Assembly: GCA_021730635.1 (NCBI GenBank)
Contig: JAJNNC010000006.1
Location: 124,001-188,000 of the forward strand
Direction: 5' to 3'
Length of the DNA: 64,000 nucleotides
Source: Catalimonadaceae bacterium JC749
GTDB taxonomy: Bacteria > Bacteroidota > Bacteroidia > Cytophagales > Cyclobacteriaceae
Positions 49,799 to 58,737 of this stretch are shown here, piece after piece (the first letter of the stretch is position 1; each line of letters starts with the position of its first letter). The translations under genes were made by a program, and so were the position numbers. The notes under the pieces are model-generated. The model was not told the origin of the DNA, did no database searches, and saw nothing but the letters and a program-made list of their open reading frames with translations.

Positions 49799-51720
49799 AG
49801 TTTTTGTTGTTTACATGGATCTTAGGGCTATCCTATGGCGCTGTCTTTGGACAGGCGATTGATAGTGTGCAATGGCTGGAAACGGTGGAAGTCGTTGGTA
49901 TTCCTCCTGAAAAATATGCCGCGGGCACCAAGATACAACCTATAGATTCTGCGGCTGTCGCTTCGCTTCAGGCCACCAACCTGGGAGAGCTGCTACGGCA
50001 ACAATCCTCTCTCTATCTGAGAGAATATGGGAATGGCATGGCTTCCACCGTTGCTTTCCGGGGTACCAGTGCCAGTCATACGGCCGTATTGTGGAACGGC
50101 ATCAACCTGAATGCCATGACCCTGGGGAGCACCGACTTTTCCAATTTGCCGGTCTTTATGTTTGACGAGGTAGATGTGCATTTTGGAGGGGGGAGTGCCT
50201 GGTATGGCAGTGATGCCCTGGGAGGCAGTATCCTGCTTCAGTCTATTCCGCAATGGCAGGAAGGCATTGACCTCCAGCTGATACAACAAATCGGTAGTTT
50301 TGGTGAAAATTTCTCAGGGCTTAAAAGCAGTTATGGATCAGGAAGATGGGAAGGAAAAACCAAGGTGTACTATTACCAGACTGACAATACCTTCTCTTTC
50401 CTTAATACAGCCCGCTACGGCCGCCCGAGAGAGCAGCAGGAAAATGCAGCCATTCAAAATACAGGCATTTTGCAGGAAATGGGTTATCGTTTCAGCAACC
50501 ACCGATATCTCTATGTGCATGGGTGGTATGAAAACAGCAGCAACGAAATTCAACCGGTGATGGGCAACAATTTAAAACCCGGCACCTATGAAGATATCCT
50601 GGACAGACACCTTCGACTGTCGCTGGAATATCATCAGGTGGAAAACTGGGGGCACCTGAGCTTATGGTCAGGGTTTGTCAACGACTATCAGGTTTACGAT
50701 GGGCAAACCCCTATCGAGACCTCCCGGCTGATCAGTCAGCTCGCCTATGAAAAAAACATCTCTCCCCGGCTGCAACTGAAAGCAGGGGGGCATTTCCAAT
50801 ACATCCGACCGGAGGTAGCCAATTATGAAGAAAATACACAGCAGAAACGATACGACTTTTTCTCGTCTCTTCGTTACCAGCCTGCGAACCGCTGGCTCCT
50901 TACTTTTAACATCCGCAAAGAATATGCTACCGGTTTTACAGCGCCACTAGCCCCTGCCTTAGGCAGTGAGTATATGCTATGGCAGAAACCCTCCGGAAAA
51001 CTGCAGTGGAAAGCACAACTTTCCCGCAACTACCGGATCCCTACCTTCAATGACCTGTATTGGCAGCCGGGAGGAAATCCTGACCTGTTACCGGAAAGCG
51101 GGTGGAGTGCAGAAAGTGGTGTGGTGTACCAGACCAGTTTTCAGAAGTTCTCCTTCACCACAGAGGCTACGTATTATCGGATGCGCATTCAGGATTGGAT
51201 CATGTGGACAGATCAGGGTGCTTACTGGCGTCCCGAAAACCTGAGAGAGGTGTTGGCACAGGGTGCCGAATGGAGCAGCCGGCTTCGATGGACAGAGCAG
51301 CAGCAAACCCTGGACATGGGGTTACAGTATGCCTTTACTTCCTCTGTCAACAAAAAAACGATTTCCTCTTACGATCGCTCACTGAATAAGCAATTGCCCT
51401 ATACACCCCGGCATCGGGCAGTCATCCATGGGCGATACCAGTGGCGTCAGTGGTTTTTTCAAGGTAATGGCACCTATACGAGCCAGCGCTTCCTCACGAC
51501 AACCAACGGAACTGCCCTGCAAGGCTATTTTCTCGCCAGTACCTATCTGGGAAAACAAACAACTTTCTGGAAAACTCACAGTACTATGGGGCTGCGGGTG
51601 AATAATCTTTTCAATACCCGTTACCAGAACATAGAAAACCGGGCTATGCCTGGTATCCATTTTCAACTCAGTGTACAAATTCATTTTTCTCAAATTTCAA
51701 AAACGTATGATCAGCACTAA
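49795..51720 (+). CDS. btuB: TonB-dependent cobalamin receptor (BtuB-like)
   Basis: Outer-membrane receptor of 641 aa. Signal peptide ends at GAVFGQ; the TonB-box-like segment ETVEVVG precedes a plug at about 45-150 (LGELLRQQSSLYLREYGNGM; ASTVAFRGTSASHTAVLWNG; VDVHFGGGSAWYGSDALGGS). The rest is a 22-stranded barrel with the usual C-terminal strand (IHFQLSVQIHFSQ). Its start overlaps the btuD stop (ATGA at 49795), and it lies in the riboswitch-controlled operon, which points to B12 uptake. It lacks an N-terminal STN or carboxypeptidase-regulatory domain, so it is a plain importer. Confidence 0.93.
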   Translation: MKFLLFTWILGLSYGAVFGQAIDSVQWLETVEVVGIPPEKYAAGTKIQPIDSAAVASLQATNLGELLRQQSSLYLREYGNGMASTVAFRGTSASHTAVLWNGINLNAMTLGSTDFSNLPVFMFDEVDVHFGGGSAWYGSDALGGSILLQSIPQWQEGIDLQLIQQIGSFGENFSGLKSSYGSGRWEGKTKVYYYQTDNTFSFLNTARYGRPREQQENAAIQNTGILQEMGYRFSNHRYLYVHGWYENSSNEIQPVMGNNLKPGTYEDILDRHLRLSLEYHQVENWGHLSLWSGFVNDYQVYDGQTPIETSRLISQLAYEKNISPRLQLKAGGHFQYIRPEVANYEENTQQKRYDFFSSLRYQPANRWLLTFNIRKEYATGFTAPLAPALGSEYMLWQKPSGKLQWKAQLSRNYRIPTFNDLYWQPGGNPDLLPESGWSAESGVVYQTSFQKFSFTTEATYYRMRIQDWIMWTDQGAYWRPENLREVLAQGAEWSSRLRWTEQQQTLDMGLQYAFTSSVNKKTISSYDRSLNKQLPYTPRHRAVIHGRYQWRQWFFQGNGTYTSQRFLTTTNGTALQGYFLASTYLGKQTTFWKTHSTMGLRVNNLFNTRYQNIENRAMPGIHFQLSVQIHFSQISKTYDQH

Positions 51721-52771
51721 ACGATTCTCATTGTTATTTTTATGCTTCGGCATTATCTGTATTACCGCTTGCCAGGAGGGCGAAGACCAGCCCGGACAGG
51801 GCACCGTCATTGTGGTGAATGAAGGTCAGTTTGGAGCAGGCAATGGCACTTTGGGTCTTTATGACCCCATCCTCAATGCGTATACCGATCAAGCTTTTGA
51901 AACTGTTAACCAACAAGGTCTGAGTGCAGGCGTACAGTCGGTGCATATCCACCGGGAGCAGGCCTATATTCTCTGTAATGCTGCCGATAAAATAGAGATA
52001 GTGAATCCGCAAACGCTGGAACGTCTGGTCGCTCCGATAGAAGATACCAGCCTGATCACGCCCCGCTATATGACTACTGTAGGCAACAAAGGGTATGTTT
52101 CGGTGTGGGGACCTTACGATGAAAACTACAACCTTCCGAATTCCAGGGTGTTTGTACTGAATCTGGACAACCAAACCATCATCCAAAAGATTGCTACCAA
52201 CGCGGGTCCGGAAGGTATCCTGGCAGTAGATCAGAAAGTATTTGTGGCCAACAGCTTTACCAATACCCTATCGGTGATCAATGCCCAAACCGATGCAGTA
52301 GATACCATCCTGGTGATAAATTCCGGCCCTTCGCTGCTAGCCCTGGATCAGGATGAAATGCTTTGGGTCAGCACCACTGGCGGTTTTGGAGGTACGCCCG
52401 CCTTTGTGCAGCTGAATCCGGACACCTACGAGATCATGAAAACAGTATCAGCTGCCGGCACCGGTGCCAATGGTAAGTTTACCCTGAATGTCCCGCGTGA
52501 CTCGCTTTTCTTCATCGGGTCAGAGCCTTATCCTTCCACAGAGTCCGCTATCTATGGGATGAGCATTCAGGCTACCAACCTACCTGAAAATCCCCTTATC
52601 GTTGGCAACAGTTTTTATGGATTGGGAATTGATCCTAACAGTAATATTTTATATGTAGGCCTGGCCTCTTCTTTTGATGCAGAGGGAACGGTCCTTCGAT
52701 ACCAAACGAATGGGACAATGCTGGACAACTTTGCGTCGGGAATTGCCCCTAACGGATTTGTTTTTCCATAA
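51707..52771 (+). CDS. btuG: Beta-propeller surface lipoprotein, BtuG-like cobalamin-binding partner
   Basis: Lipoprotein of about 354 aa (signal LLFLCFGIICITACQEG) consisting of a YncE/DUF5074-type beta-propeller with repeating blades (GTVIVVNEGQFGAGNGTLGL; ILCNAADKIEIVNPQTLERL; VFVANSFTNTLSVINAQTDA; LDQDEMLWVSTTGGFGGTPA; GLGIDPNSNILYVGLASSFD). In Bacteroides, BtuG is such a propeller lipoprotein that binds B12 very tightly and sits on BtuB. Here it overlaps the btuB gene by 14 bases and is under the same riboswitch. I start at ATG 51707, ahead of the signal peptide; a GTG at 51671 lies inside btuB. B12 binding is inferred from synteny and fold. Confidence 0.85.
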   Translation: MISTKRFSLLFLCFGIICITACQEGEDQPGQGTVIVVNEGQFGAGNGTLGLYDPILNAYTDQAFETVNQQGLSAGVQSVHIHREQAYILCNAADKIEIVNPQTLERLVAPIEDTSLITPRYMTTVGNKGYVSVWGPYDENYNLPNSRVFVLNLDNQTIIQKIATNAGPEGILAVDQKVFVANSFTNTLSVINAQTDAVDTILVINSGPSLLALDQDEMLWVSTTGGFGGTPAFVQLNPDTYEIMKTVSAAGTGANGKFTLNVPRDSLFFIGSEPYPSTESAIYGMSIQATNLPENPLIVGNSFYGLGIDPNSNILYVGLASSFDAEGTVLRYQTNGTMLDNFASGIAPNGFVFP

Positions 52772-52798
52772 TTCGAAGGAGGCACTGGTCAAAAAAGA

Positions 52799-52829
52799 CA
52801 CTACCTGTAAGTAATACCTACAGGCAGTG
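52799..52829 (-). terminator. Hairpin with T run on the minus strand
   Basis: CACTACCTGTA (52799-52809) pairs with TACAGGCAGTG (52819-52829), eleven positions with one A/C mismatch. Read on the minus strand it is followed by TCTTTTTT, so it looks like a terminator for a minus-strand transcript; on the plus strand no T run follows. Confidence 0.4.
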
Positions 52830-52986
52830 TTGCTATTGAGCTACATTTGAATGAAGATTGTGCGGTTTTAAAGGCAACATCAGAAAATTTCATTTCGGCT
52901 GGTCTGGAATCCGCTGCTTTCAGGCAATGATGGCAGCTTCGCTGACATGAACCCCCACAGCCACCCTTACTGTTCTCAAACTTCAA
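52801..52986 (-). CDS. Possible small Cys-rich protein or gene remnant
   Basis: A minus-strand frame opening with TTG at 52986 gives 61 residues with a Cys/Gly-rich start (LKFENSKGGCGGSCQRSCHH, then CLKAADSRPAEMKFSDVAFK). It stops inside a hairpin that is followed by a T run in its direction. The frame stays open about ten codons further upstream (FLWSYTRFVR), without an ATG. Four of its six Cys lie within 14 residues, as in metal-binding knuckles. No family recognised; it could be a real tiny gene, the C-terminal relic of a larger one, or chance. Confidence 0.3.
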   Translation of the reverse strand: MKFENSKGGCGGSCQRSCHHCLKAADSRPAEMKFSDVAFKTAQSSFKCSSIATLPVGITYR

Positions 52987-53270
52987 CCGGACGAACCTTG
53001 TATATGACCAGAGAAATCAACACATGGCCTCTGTTTCCTCTTGTTACATTTCAGAAATCAAAAGGTGAATAAGCTATATAGCAGTTAGTCAAACTTCGGA
53101 ATATCTTTGTAACCTGTTTTTAATAGTTTATGAAGAAATTACTCCGCTATCATTTTACAGGTCTACATTATTCATTTTTTATTACCTTTCTTTCAGTACC
53201 CATTGTTCGCTTTCATAAGATTTTTCACTTTTGCATCAAACGAACAGGCATGGTAATCGTTATACAACAC

Positions 53271-54338
53271 ATGAGATTCCACTTATTGCAGTTGCTTCTA
53301 CTCTTACTTTTTTTTTCCTGTAATAGTGCCAAAAGAACATTTCAGACTGAGAAAGTCTCAGAAACCCCTACCCTTTTACTGGTGGGCACTTCCCATGATC
53401 TGAGAGATACACCGGTAGAGGCCATTCAGGCGGTAAAAGAAAAAATCATCACCTTCGACCCGCAAGTATTTTTTGTTGAATTGCCACCTGCCGATGACAA
53501 ATATGCCAATGAGCTCGTCTTCAGTTACAGTCAAAATTTCGCACTGTTCCAGCACTTATTGAATAAGAAGAATATACAGATCAGAATGGCCGATAGTGTC
53601 ATTCTCAGCAACCAGGTGTTACTGTCGGAAGACCCATACAATCCTCTTTGTCTGGCGAATTTGCTGCATGCCAACCTCTTAAAATTTGACATTGCCAACA
53701 CGCTTTATCAATCTTATCAGCTGTTTGGCACCTACCGTCAGAATGACTCGGTCATGGCTATCGTCGATGACAAACTGTTTTCTATAGACACCCTGGATAT
53801 GTATCAACTGATTGTGACTGGTGAAGAAAAAGATGAGTTTTCTCAGATCATCTTTCCAACAGCGCAGGCACTGCATCTACCCAGAATTTATGGGTTCGAT
53901 AACCGTGACGATGAGTATGCCTATGATAAAGCGCTGCGTGCCAACGACCGTGAACTCAGGAGCTATATCCAGGATCAATGGAAGGTAAAACAGGAAGAAG
54001 CCATCAAAAATAAAATGGATTCGGTTTTGGGAGTGCCGGAACGCAGAATACAGGATCAAAGCAATGTATTTGAATTTCTTAATTCCATCCAATATGACCG
54101 GAACCGTGAAATGGAGTACCAGCAGCGACTGACGCTAACACCTTCAGAAAGCAGCCATAATTCCTTAAAATACTGGACTTTGAGAAGCCGCAAGATGAGC
54201 AATAACATTGCAGAAGTACTGGAAAAAACACAGGCAAAGCGTGGCGTCATTGTCGTAGGTGCCATTCATACCTGGAGCCTGAGGCAGATGCTGGAAGAAA
54301 AAGGGTATCAGGTGGTCAGATTGTTTGAAGAACAGTGA
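53271..54338 (+). CDS. DUF5694/TraB-GumN-like lipoprotein
   Basis: Secreted lipoprotein (signal MRFHLLQLLLLLLFFSCNS) of about 355 aa. It resembles the TraB/PrgY/GumN/Tiki superfamily: an N-terminal strand with TLLLVGTSHDLRDTPVEAI, an acidic segment IITFDPQVFFVELPPADDKY, a helical middle (GFDNRDDEYAYDKALRANDR), and a C-terminal GVIVVGAIHTWSLRQMLEEK motif with the second Gly-x-x-His. Some members are metalloproteases, but no activity is established for this subgroup. An in-frame ATG at 53130 would add 47 residues before the signal peptide, which is unlikely unless the first hydrophobic stretch is a true helix. Confidence 0.72.
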   Translation: MRFHLLQLLLLLLFFSCNSAKRTFQTEKVSETPTLLLVGTSHDLRDTPVEAIQAVKEKIITFDPQVFFVELPPADDKYANELVFSYSQNFALFQHLLNKKNIQIRMADSVILSNQVLLSEDPYNPLCLANLLHANLLKFDIANTLYQSYQLFGTYRQNDSVMAIVDDKLFSIDTLDMYQLIVTGEEKDEFSQIIFPTAQALHLPRIYGFDNRDDEYAYDKALRANDRELRSYIQDQWKVKQEEAIKNKMDSVLGVPERRIQDQSNVFEFLNSIQYDRNREMEYQQRLTLTPSESSHNSLKYWTLRSRKMSNNIAEVLEKTQAKRGVIVVGAIHTWSLRQMLEEKGYQVVRLFEEQ

Positions 54339-54361
54339 TTCAGCCCAGTCCCGACCTGATG

Positions 54362-56143
54362 TTACAAGGCTTCCTGCATCCATTGTTTGATCTGTGCTTC
54401 CATTATTTCCAGAGGCATTCCTCCCTCTTTCAGTACTTCTTCATGAAAAGCCCCCATAGAAAAAGTGTCCCCCATTGTTTCACGGGCTTCCTGTCGGAGC
54501 TGCAATATTTTCATCTCACCGGTCTTGTAGGATAAGGCCTGGGCCGGAATCACCATATAGCGTTCGATTTCAGCGGTAGCTTCTTCTTCACTGATCGCTT
54601 CATTCTCCAGTGAATAGGCTATGGCTTGCTCTCTGGTCCAGCCTTTGGTATGCATGCCCACATCTACCACCAGCCTTACGGCCCGGTGCATCTCACTGCT
54701 CAGCCTGCCGAAATACTGATAGGGATCCGTATACAAGCCCAGTTCTTTTCCCAGTCCCTCACAATACAGTGCCCATCCTTCCCCGTAAGCCCCATAGTAG
54801 TTGATCCTCCTGAAACCAGGTACCTCTTCCATCTCCTGTTGTAAGGAAACCTGAAAATGGTGACCGGGAATGGCTTCATGCAGGAACAAGGATTCCATCT
54901 GGGTAACATTGTACTCCTCAGGTTCCAGAATAGGCACATAAAAGATGCCGGGGCGGCTGCCATCCAACGTTCCCGGCTGGTATTCGGCACTGGCGGAGGC
55001 TTCCCGGAACGCTTCAGTCTGTCTGACTTCAAAAGCAGTCTTGGGAAACGTGCTGAAATACTCAGGCAGGTGTGGTTTCATTTTCTCCTCTATGGCCCGG
55101 TAAGCGGCCAGCACCTCTTCATCCGCATCAAAAGGAAAAAATTTTTGATCGGTGTTGAGGTAGTTAAAAAATTCCTGCAGACTTCCTTCAAAACCTACTT
55201 CTGTTTTCACCTTTTCCATTTCTTGCCGGATGCGGCTCACCTCCTGCTGCCCCCTTTCAAAAATTTCATCAGGGCTCAGTTCGGTGGTTGTCCAGTACTT
55301 CACCAGATAACGGTAGATAGCCTCTCCGCCCGGAATATCGCTGATACCGGTAGAAGCGCGGGAAGCTGGCAGATACGTATTTTTCATAAACTCATAAAGC
55401 CGCTGATACGCCGGTATCACTTTTTCCTGAATGGCCGCCTTATAGGCCTGTGTCAAACGGGTTCTTGTGCTGTCGCTGAAAGTGTCCGGCATGTTCTGAA
55501 CAGGCTGGTAAAAAAGACTTTCCTCCACTTTGTTTACCAGAAAAGATTCATACTGAGGCAACACCTTGACCACAATGGCTTTGGGTTGTACCACCCCCTG
55601 CTGTATTCCTTTTTTCATGTTGGCGATAGCTGTATCTACCCATACAGTAAAACCATTGATTCTGCCCAGAAAGTCATCATAGTCCTGCTCGGTTTTAAAA
55701 GGCTGATCGCTGGCCCCAGATCCAAATTGGGCAAATGATAGGGGTAATCCCCAGAACTGGTTGACCGGCAGCAGATGCGTAGCATACTGAAATCCTTCCA
55801 GATTGATTTCCATGTCCCATCGGAAGATATCATAGTTCAACTGCTGAGCCTCGTTCAGCGTAGCCCGGTCTATTGCTTTGATCTGATCCAGGTATTTGGC
55901 ATAAAAGTTTTTCAGTTTTTCCCGGTAGGCTTCACTCAAATCATTGGGCAGCATACTGTTGTAGCGGCTATCGCCCAGGCTGGTCGCCTGCAAGGGATAC
56001 AGCGACAATCTTTCTTCATAATAAGCCTCGAAAACCGAATCCAGGATAACGCCATTGTTCCCGTTGTTGGGGTTATCAGCTTGAGGTGCTGAACAACGGA
56101 CCAGCAGGAGGAAAAGCCAACAGCCAATGACCCAATATTTCAT
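54362..56143 (-). CDS. DUF885 family zinc metallopeptidase-like lipoprotein
   Basis: Secreted lipoprotein (signal VIGCWLFLLLVRCSAPQ) of about 593 aa covered by the DUF885 domain. A zinc site is visible in LFLHEAIPGHHFQVSLQQEM (HExxHH), with GEGWALYCEGLGKELGLYTD providing the further Glu. Other family blocks: DIFRWDMEINLEGFQ, YLVKYWTTTELSPDEIFERG, RPGIFYVPILEPEEYN, GWTREQAIAYSLENEAISEE. Related proteins are presumed peptidases of the gluzincin type. Start set at ATG 56143 just before the signal; an in-frame ATG at 56182 adds 13 residues. Convergent with the TraB-like gene. Confidence 0.92.
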   Translation of the reverse strand: MKYWVIGCWLFLLLVRCSAPQADNPNNGNNGVILDSVFEAYYEERLSLYPLQATSLGDSRYNSMLPNDLSEAYREKLKNFYAKYLDQIKAIDRATLNEAQQLNYDIFRWDMEINLEGFQYATHLLPVNQFWGLPLSFAQFGSGASDQPFKTEQDYDDFLGRINGFTVWVDTAIANMKKGIQQGVVQPKAIVVKVLPQYESFLVNKVEESLFYQPVQNMPDTFSDSTRTRLTQAYKAAIQEKVIPAYQRLYEFMKNTYLPASRASTGISDIPGGEAIYRYLVKYWTTTELSPDEIFERGQQEVSRIRQEMEKVKTEVGFEGSLQEFFNYLNTDQKFFPFDADEEVLAAYRAIEEKMKPHLPEYFSTFPKTAFEVRQTEAFREASASAEYQPGTLDGSRPGIFYVPILEPEEYNVTQMESLFLHEAIPGHHFQVSLQQEMEEVPGFRRINYYGAYGEGWALYCEGLGKELGLYTDPYQYFGRLSSEMHRAVRLVVDVGMHTKGWTREQAIAYSLENEAISEEEATAEIERYMVIPAQALSYKTGEMKILQLRQEARETMGDTFSMGAFHEEVLKEGGMPLEIMEAQIKQWMQEAL

Positions 56144-56417
56144 AGTATGCAGAGTTAGGTTAGGAACCTCAAAGGTAAGCATATACGCACAAGGAAACTT
56201 CGGATTGGCAGAAATTTATCCTTTTATGATTCCTTCAGGTTTTTTCCAAAGAAAAAAAACGATCATGTATCTCGCAAAACCCATTTTATGCTGATAATCA
56301 TCACCATCCACTGAAAAAACCGCAACACCCATTCCACGGGAAGGCTCAGAGCGCAAACCTTCTACGCTAATGACAGTTCCTATAATCGTATCAAACATTT
56401 TTCAACCAACACAATGT

Positions 56418-57407
56418 ATGGAGTATAGACGATTAGGAAAATCAGGATTATTAGTGAGTGAACTTTCTTATGGTTCCTGGCTTACATTCGGAAAACAGAT
56501 AGATGAAGCCCTGGCCAAAGATTGCATGTATGCCGCTTATGAAGGGGGTGTTAACTTTTTTGACAATGCCGAAGCCTACGCCGAAGGACGTTCCGAGGAG
56601 GTAATGGGCAAAATTCTAAGAAATGCCGGATGGAGCCGGGATACCCTGGTGATCTCCAGCAAAGTGTTTTGGGGAGGCGACAAACCTAACCAGAAAGGGC
56701 TTAGCCGTAAGCATGTCTTTGAAGCCTGTCATGCTGCGCTGAAAAGGCTGCACGTAGACTATCTCGATTTATTTTTTTGTCATAGACCGGACCTCACCAC
56801 CCCGGTAGAAGAAACCGTACGGGTAATGCATGACCTGATCCAACAGGGAAAAATACTTTACTGGGGTACCTCCGAATGGAGCGCACAGGAGATCATGGAA
56901 GCGTATGCCGTAGCCCGGCAGTATCACCTGACCCCACCTACTATGGAGCAGCCTCAATACAACATGCTGCAGAGAGCCAAAGTGGAAGGGGAATATTATA
57001 AACTATATGATGTAATCGGGTTGGGCACCACCATCTGGTCTCCTCTGGCTTCCGGTCTGCTGACAGGAAAATACAATGAAGGAATACCGGAAGATTCCCG
57101 TGCCAACAGCCACGACGATATTCCCTGGTTACGGGATATTTTTGAAGGAGAAAAAGCACAGCCCAAGCTGGAAAAAGTAAGGAAGCTCTCCCGGATGGCT
57201 AATGAAATAGGGATCAGTATGCCCCACCTGGCGCTGGCCTGGTGTTTGAAAAACCCTCATGTAAGTACGGCCATCACGGGTGCTTCCAGGGTAGAACAGG
57301 TCAAAAGCAATCTGAAAGCCATAGAACACAAAGACAAACTTACGGTGGAGGTTATGGAAAAGATAGAGGATATTTTACAGAACAAACCTAAAATCCCCCT
57401 GTATTAA
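56418..57407 (+). CDS. Aldo/keto reductase (potassium-channel beta-subunit type)
   Basis: NADPH-dependent oxidoreductase of about 329 aa, TIM-barrel fold. The catalytic tetrad is intact: Asp and Tyr in FFDNAEAYAEG, Lys in VISSKVFWGG and His in LFFCHRPDLTTPVEE. Cofactor residues are in PLASGLLTGKYN and AITGASRVEQVKSN. The opening MEYRRLGKSGLLVSELSYGS fixes the start at ATG 56418 rather than the longer frame from 56370. The sequence belongs to the Kv-beta/YghZ branch (TMEQPQYNML). Natural substrate unknown; probably aldehyde detoxification. Confidence 0.95.
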   Translation: MEYRRLGKSGLLVSELSYGSWLTFGKQIDEALAKDCMYAAYEGGVNFFDNAEAYAEGRSEEVMGKILRNAGWSRDTLVISSKVFWGGDKPNQKGLSRKHVFEACHAALKRLHVDYLDLFFCHRPDLTTPVEETVRVMHDLIQQGKILYWGTSEWSAQEIMEAYAVARQYHLTPPTMEQPQYNMLQRAKVEGEYYKLYDVIGLGTTIWSPLASGLLTGKYNEGIPEDSRANSHDDIPWLRDIFEGEKAQPKLEKVRKLSRMANEIGISMPHLALAWCLKNPHVSTAITGASRVEQVKSNLKAIEHKDKLTVEVMEKIEDILQNKPKIPLY

Positions 57408-57409
57408 TG

Positions 57410-57465
57410 TTCTAAGTTCACTATTCTAAGTTCACCTTCTATAGGGTTTTGGAATGGTGAACTTA
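57410..57465. repeat. Direct and inverted repeats between convergent genes
   Basis: Two identical 12-base direct repeats TTCTAAGTTCAC (57410-57421 and 57424-57435) lie just after the aldo/keto reductase stop. The second overlaps TAAGTTCACC (57427-57436), which pairs perfectly with GGTGAACTTA (57456-57465) across a 19-base loop. The right arm contains the stop codon of the 4TM protein gene on the minus strand. A bidirectional terminator is the simplest reading. Confidence 0.5.
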
Positions 57466-57804
57466 TACCTTCTCTGCAATATCATCAAACAAGGCTCCCA
57501 GGATAGAGACAATCAGGCTGAAAGCCAGTGCCCACCAGAATCCATTTACATAAAGGCCTGCCACAATAGCATCTATCAGCAGAATGATGATCGCATTGAT
57601 GACCAGCAGGAACAGCCCCAGGGTGACCACTGTAATCGGAATGGTCAGGATGATAAGCAGTGGTTTCAGGGTGGCATTCATCAGAGCCAGCACTATCGCA
57701 ACTATCAGCGCAGCCCAGAAACTTTCTACCGTCACACCGGGCAGCAAATAAGCAGCTACCAGTACCGCAATGGCTGATAATACCCATTTAATGATAAAGG
57801 ACAT
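57463..57804 (-). CDS. Phage holin family IV-type small membrane protein (PF04020-like)
   Basis: 113-residue integral membrane protein with four hydrophobic helices and almost no loops: FIIKWVLSAIAVLVAAYLLP then GVTVESFWAALIVAIVLALM, NATLKPLLIILTIPITVVTL, FLLVINAIIILLIDAIVAGL, FWWALAFSLIVSILGALFDD. This pattern, with the NATLKPLLIILTIPI motif, is that of the mycobacterial 4TM holin-like family, common in bacterial chromosomes with no lytic role shown. The gene is alone, followed on the same strand by the YdcF-like gene in the opposite reading order (57862-58518 lies upstream). Confidence 0.9.
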   Translation of the reverse strand: MSFIIKWVLSAIAVLVAAYLLPGVTVESFWAALIVAIVLALMNATLKPLLIILTIPITVVTLGLFLLVINAIIILLIDAIVAGLYVNGFWWALAFSLIVSILGALFDDIAEKV

Positions 57805-57861
57805 AGTTCAGAAGGTTAGATGAGTTGATACGCTAAAATAAAAAAGTTTCGGTCAGGTTGC

Positions 57862-58518
57862 CTACTCTGGGATCAAATGTTTTGTATATCCCATGGCTTT
57901 TAAGGTTTCATAGGCTTCCCATACATCGGCAGGAATTTCCTGAGAAATCTGAAAACCTTTGTCAGCATACACCCGGATGCGCTGAAGGTCTCCCACCAGC
58001 AGATGGGTTACAATTTCCCGGTTAATATCCGGATCATTGGTTTGGCAGTATGTTTCAAAGTCCAGCAGCGGAGAGGTCACAACACAATCTTTATCCGGCC
58101 ATTCTTTTTTGAAGGTCGCATACGCCCTTCTTTCCATATAAGGCTTTTGCACCACAATGAAAGTATCAAAGCGAAGTCCCTTTTCATCCAATAACCGACG
58201 GGTTAATCTGAGATTCTCTCCGGTGTTGGTAGACTGATTCTCCAGCAGAATTTTATCTTCAGGCACCCCCTGTTGCACAGCCAAAGCACCAAAGCGCTCG
58301 GCTTCCGTTTGCTGCCATACGCCCTCTGTTAAACGACCCAATCCACCTGAAAAGATGAGATAGCCGGCCCATTGATCCTGATACAGCTGAATGGCTCTTT
58401 CCGCTACCCTGAGATCATGGCTTCCCAGCACCAGAATACAATCTGATTTTTTTAAGGTATGGTTCATCAAATGATACTTCCAGATTAATTGGATGCATTG
58501 GTCTTTCTGCATAGTCAT
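57862..58518 (-). CDS. YdcF/ElyC-type DUF218 protein
   Basis: 218-residue protein with the DUF218 Rossmann-like fold: DCILVLGSHDLRVAERAIQL, GYLIFSGGLGRL, ILLENQSTNTGENLRLTRRL, TFIVVQKPYMERRAYATFKK. The family motifs GSH, SGG and STNTGEN are all present. Unlike ElyC it has no clear membrane helix, so it is the soluble YdcF type; YdcF has been reported to bind S-adenosylmethionine. Function not established. An alternative ATG three residues in is possible. Upstream (58519-58737) is a divergent promoter region shared with the PhoX gene. Confidence 0.9.
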   Translation of the reverse strand: MTMQKDQCIQLIWKYHLMNHTLKKSDCILVLGSHDLRVAERAIQLYQDQWAGYLIFSGGLGRLTEGVWQQTEAERFGALAVQQGVPEDKILLENQSTNTGENLRLTRRLLDEKGLRFDTFIVVQKPYMERRAYATFKKEWPDKDCVVTSPLLDFETYCQTNDPDINREIVTHLLVGDLQRIRVYADKGFQISQEIPADVWEAYETLKAMGYTKHLIPE

Positions 58519-58737
58519 GTGGCTGGTTGAAAATGAATTTCTTTCCCGAACATTATTTTAATTCCTATATTGTACGGTCAGGCTGAGAATCCTTAGATAC
58601 ATTTCTGCCGCCCAAAAGTAAGGCTGTATACTGTTTCAGAAAAGAACTTTTAACACTTTCATAACAAACAGACCCTATACTTCATAAAGAATAACTTTAA
58701 GTTTGTCAGCGTTTATCTCCACTTAAAAGCTTTTTGC

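Larger units (their letters stand above)
52772..53270. other. Intergenic region upstream of the TraB-like gene
   Basis: Between the BtuG-like gene and the ATG at 53271 lie about 500 bases with only the possible Cys-rich minus-strand frame. TATCTTTG at 53102-53109 is a perfect Bacteroidota -7 element on the plus strand, but no TTTG was found at the proper distance upstream. If used, it would give a leader of about 150 bases for the downstream gene, or support the longer start at 53130. Confidence 0.4.

Noticed and set aside
57463-57804. Holin-like protein as sign of a prophage
   Set aside because: This 4TM family is common on chromosomes and there are no other phage genes nearby.
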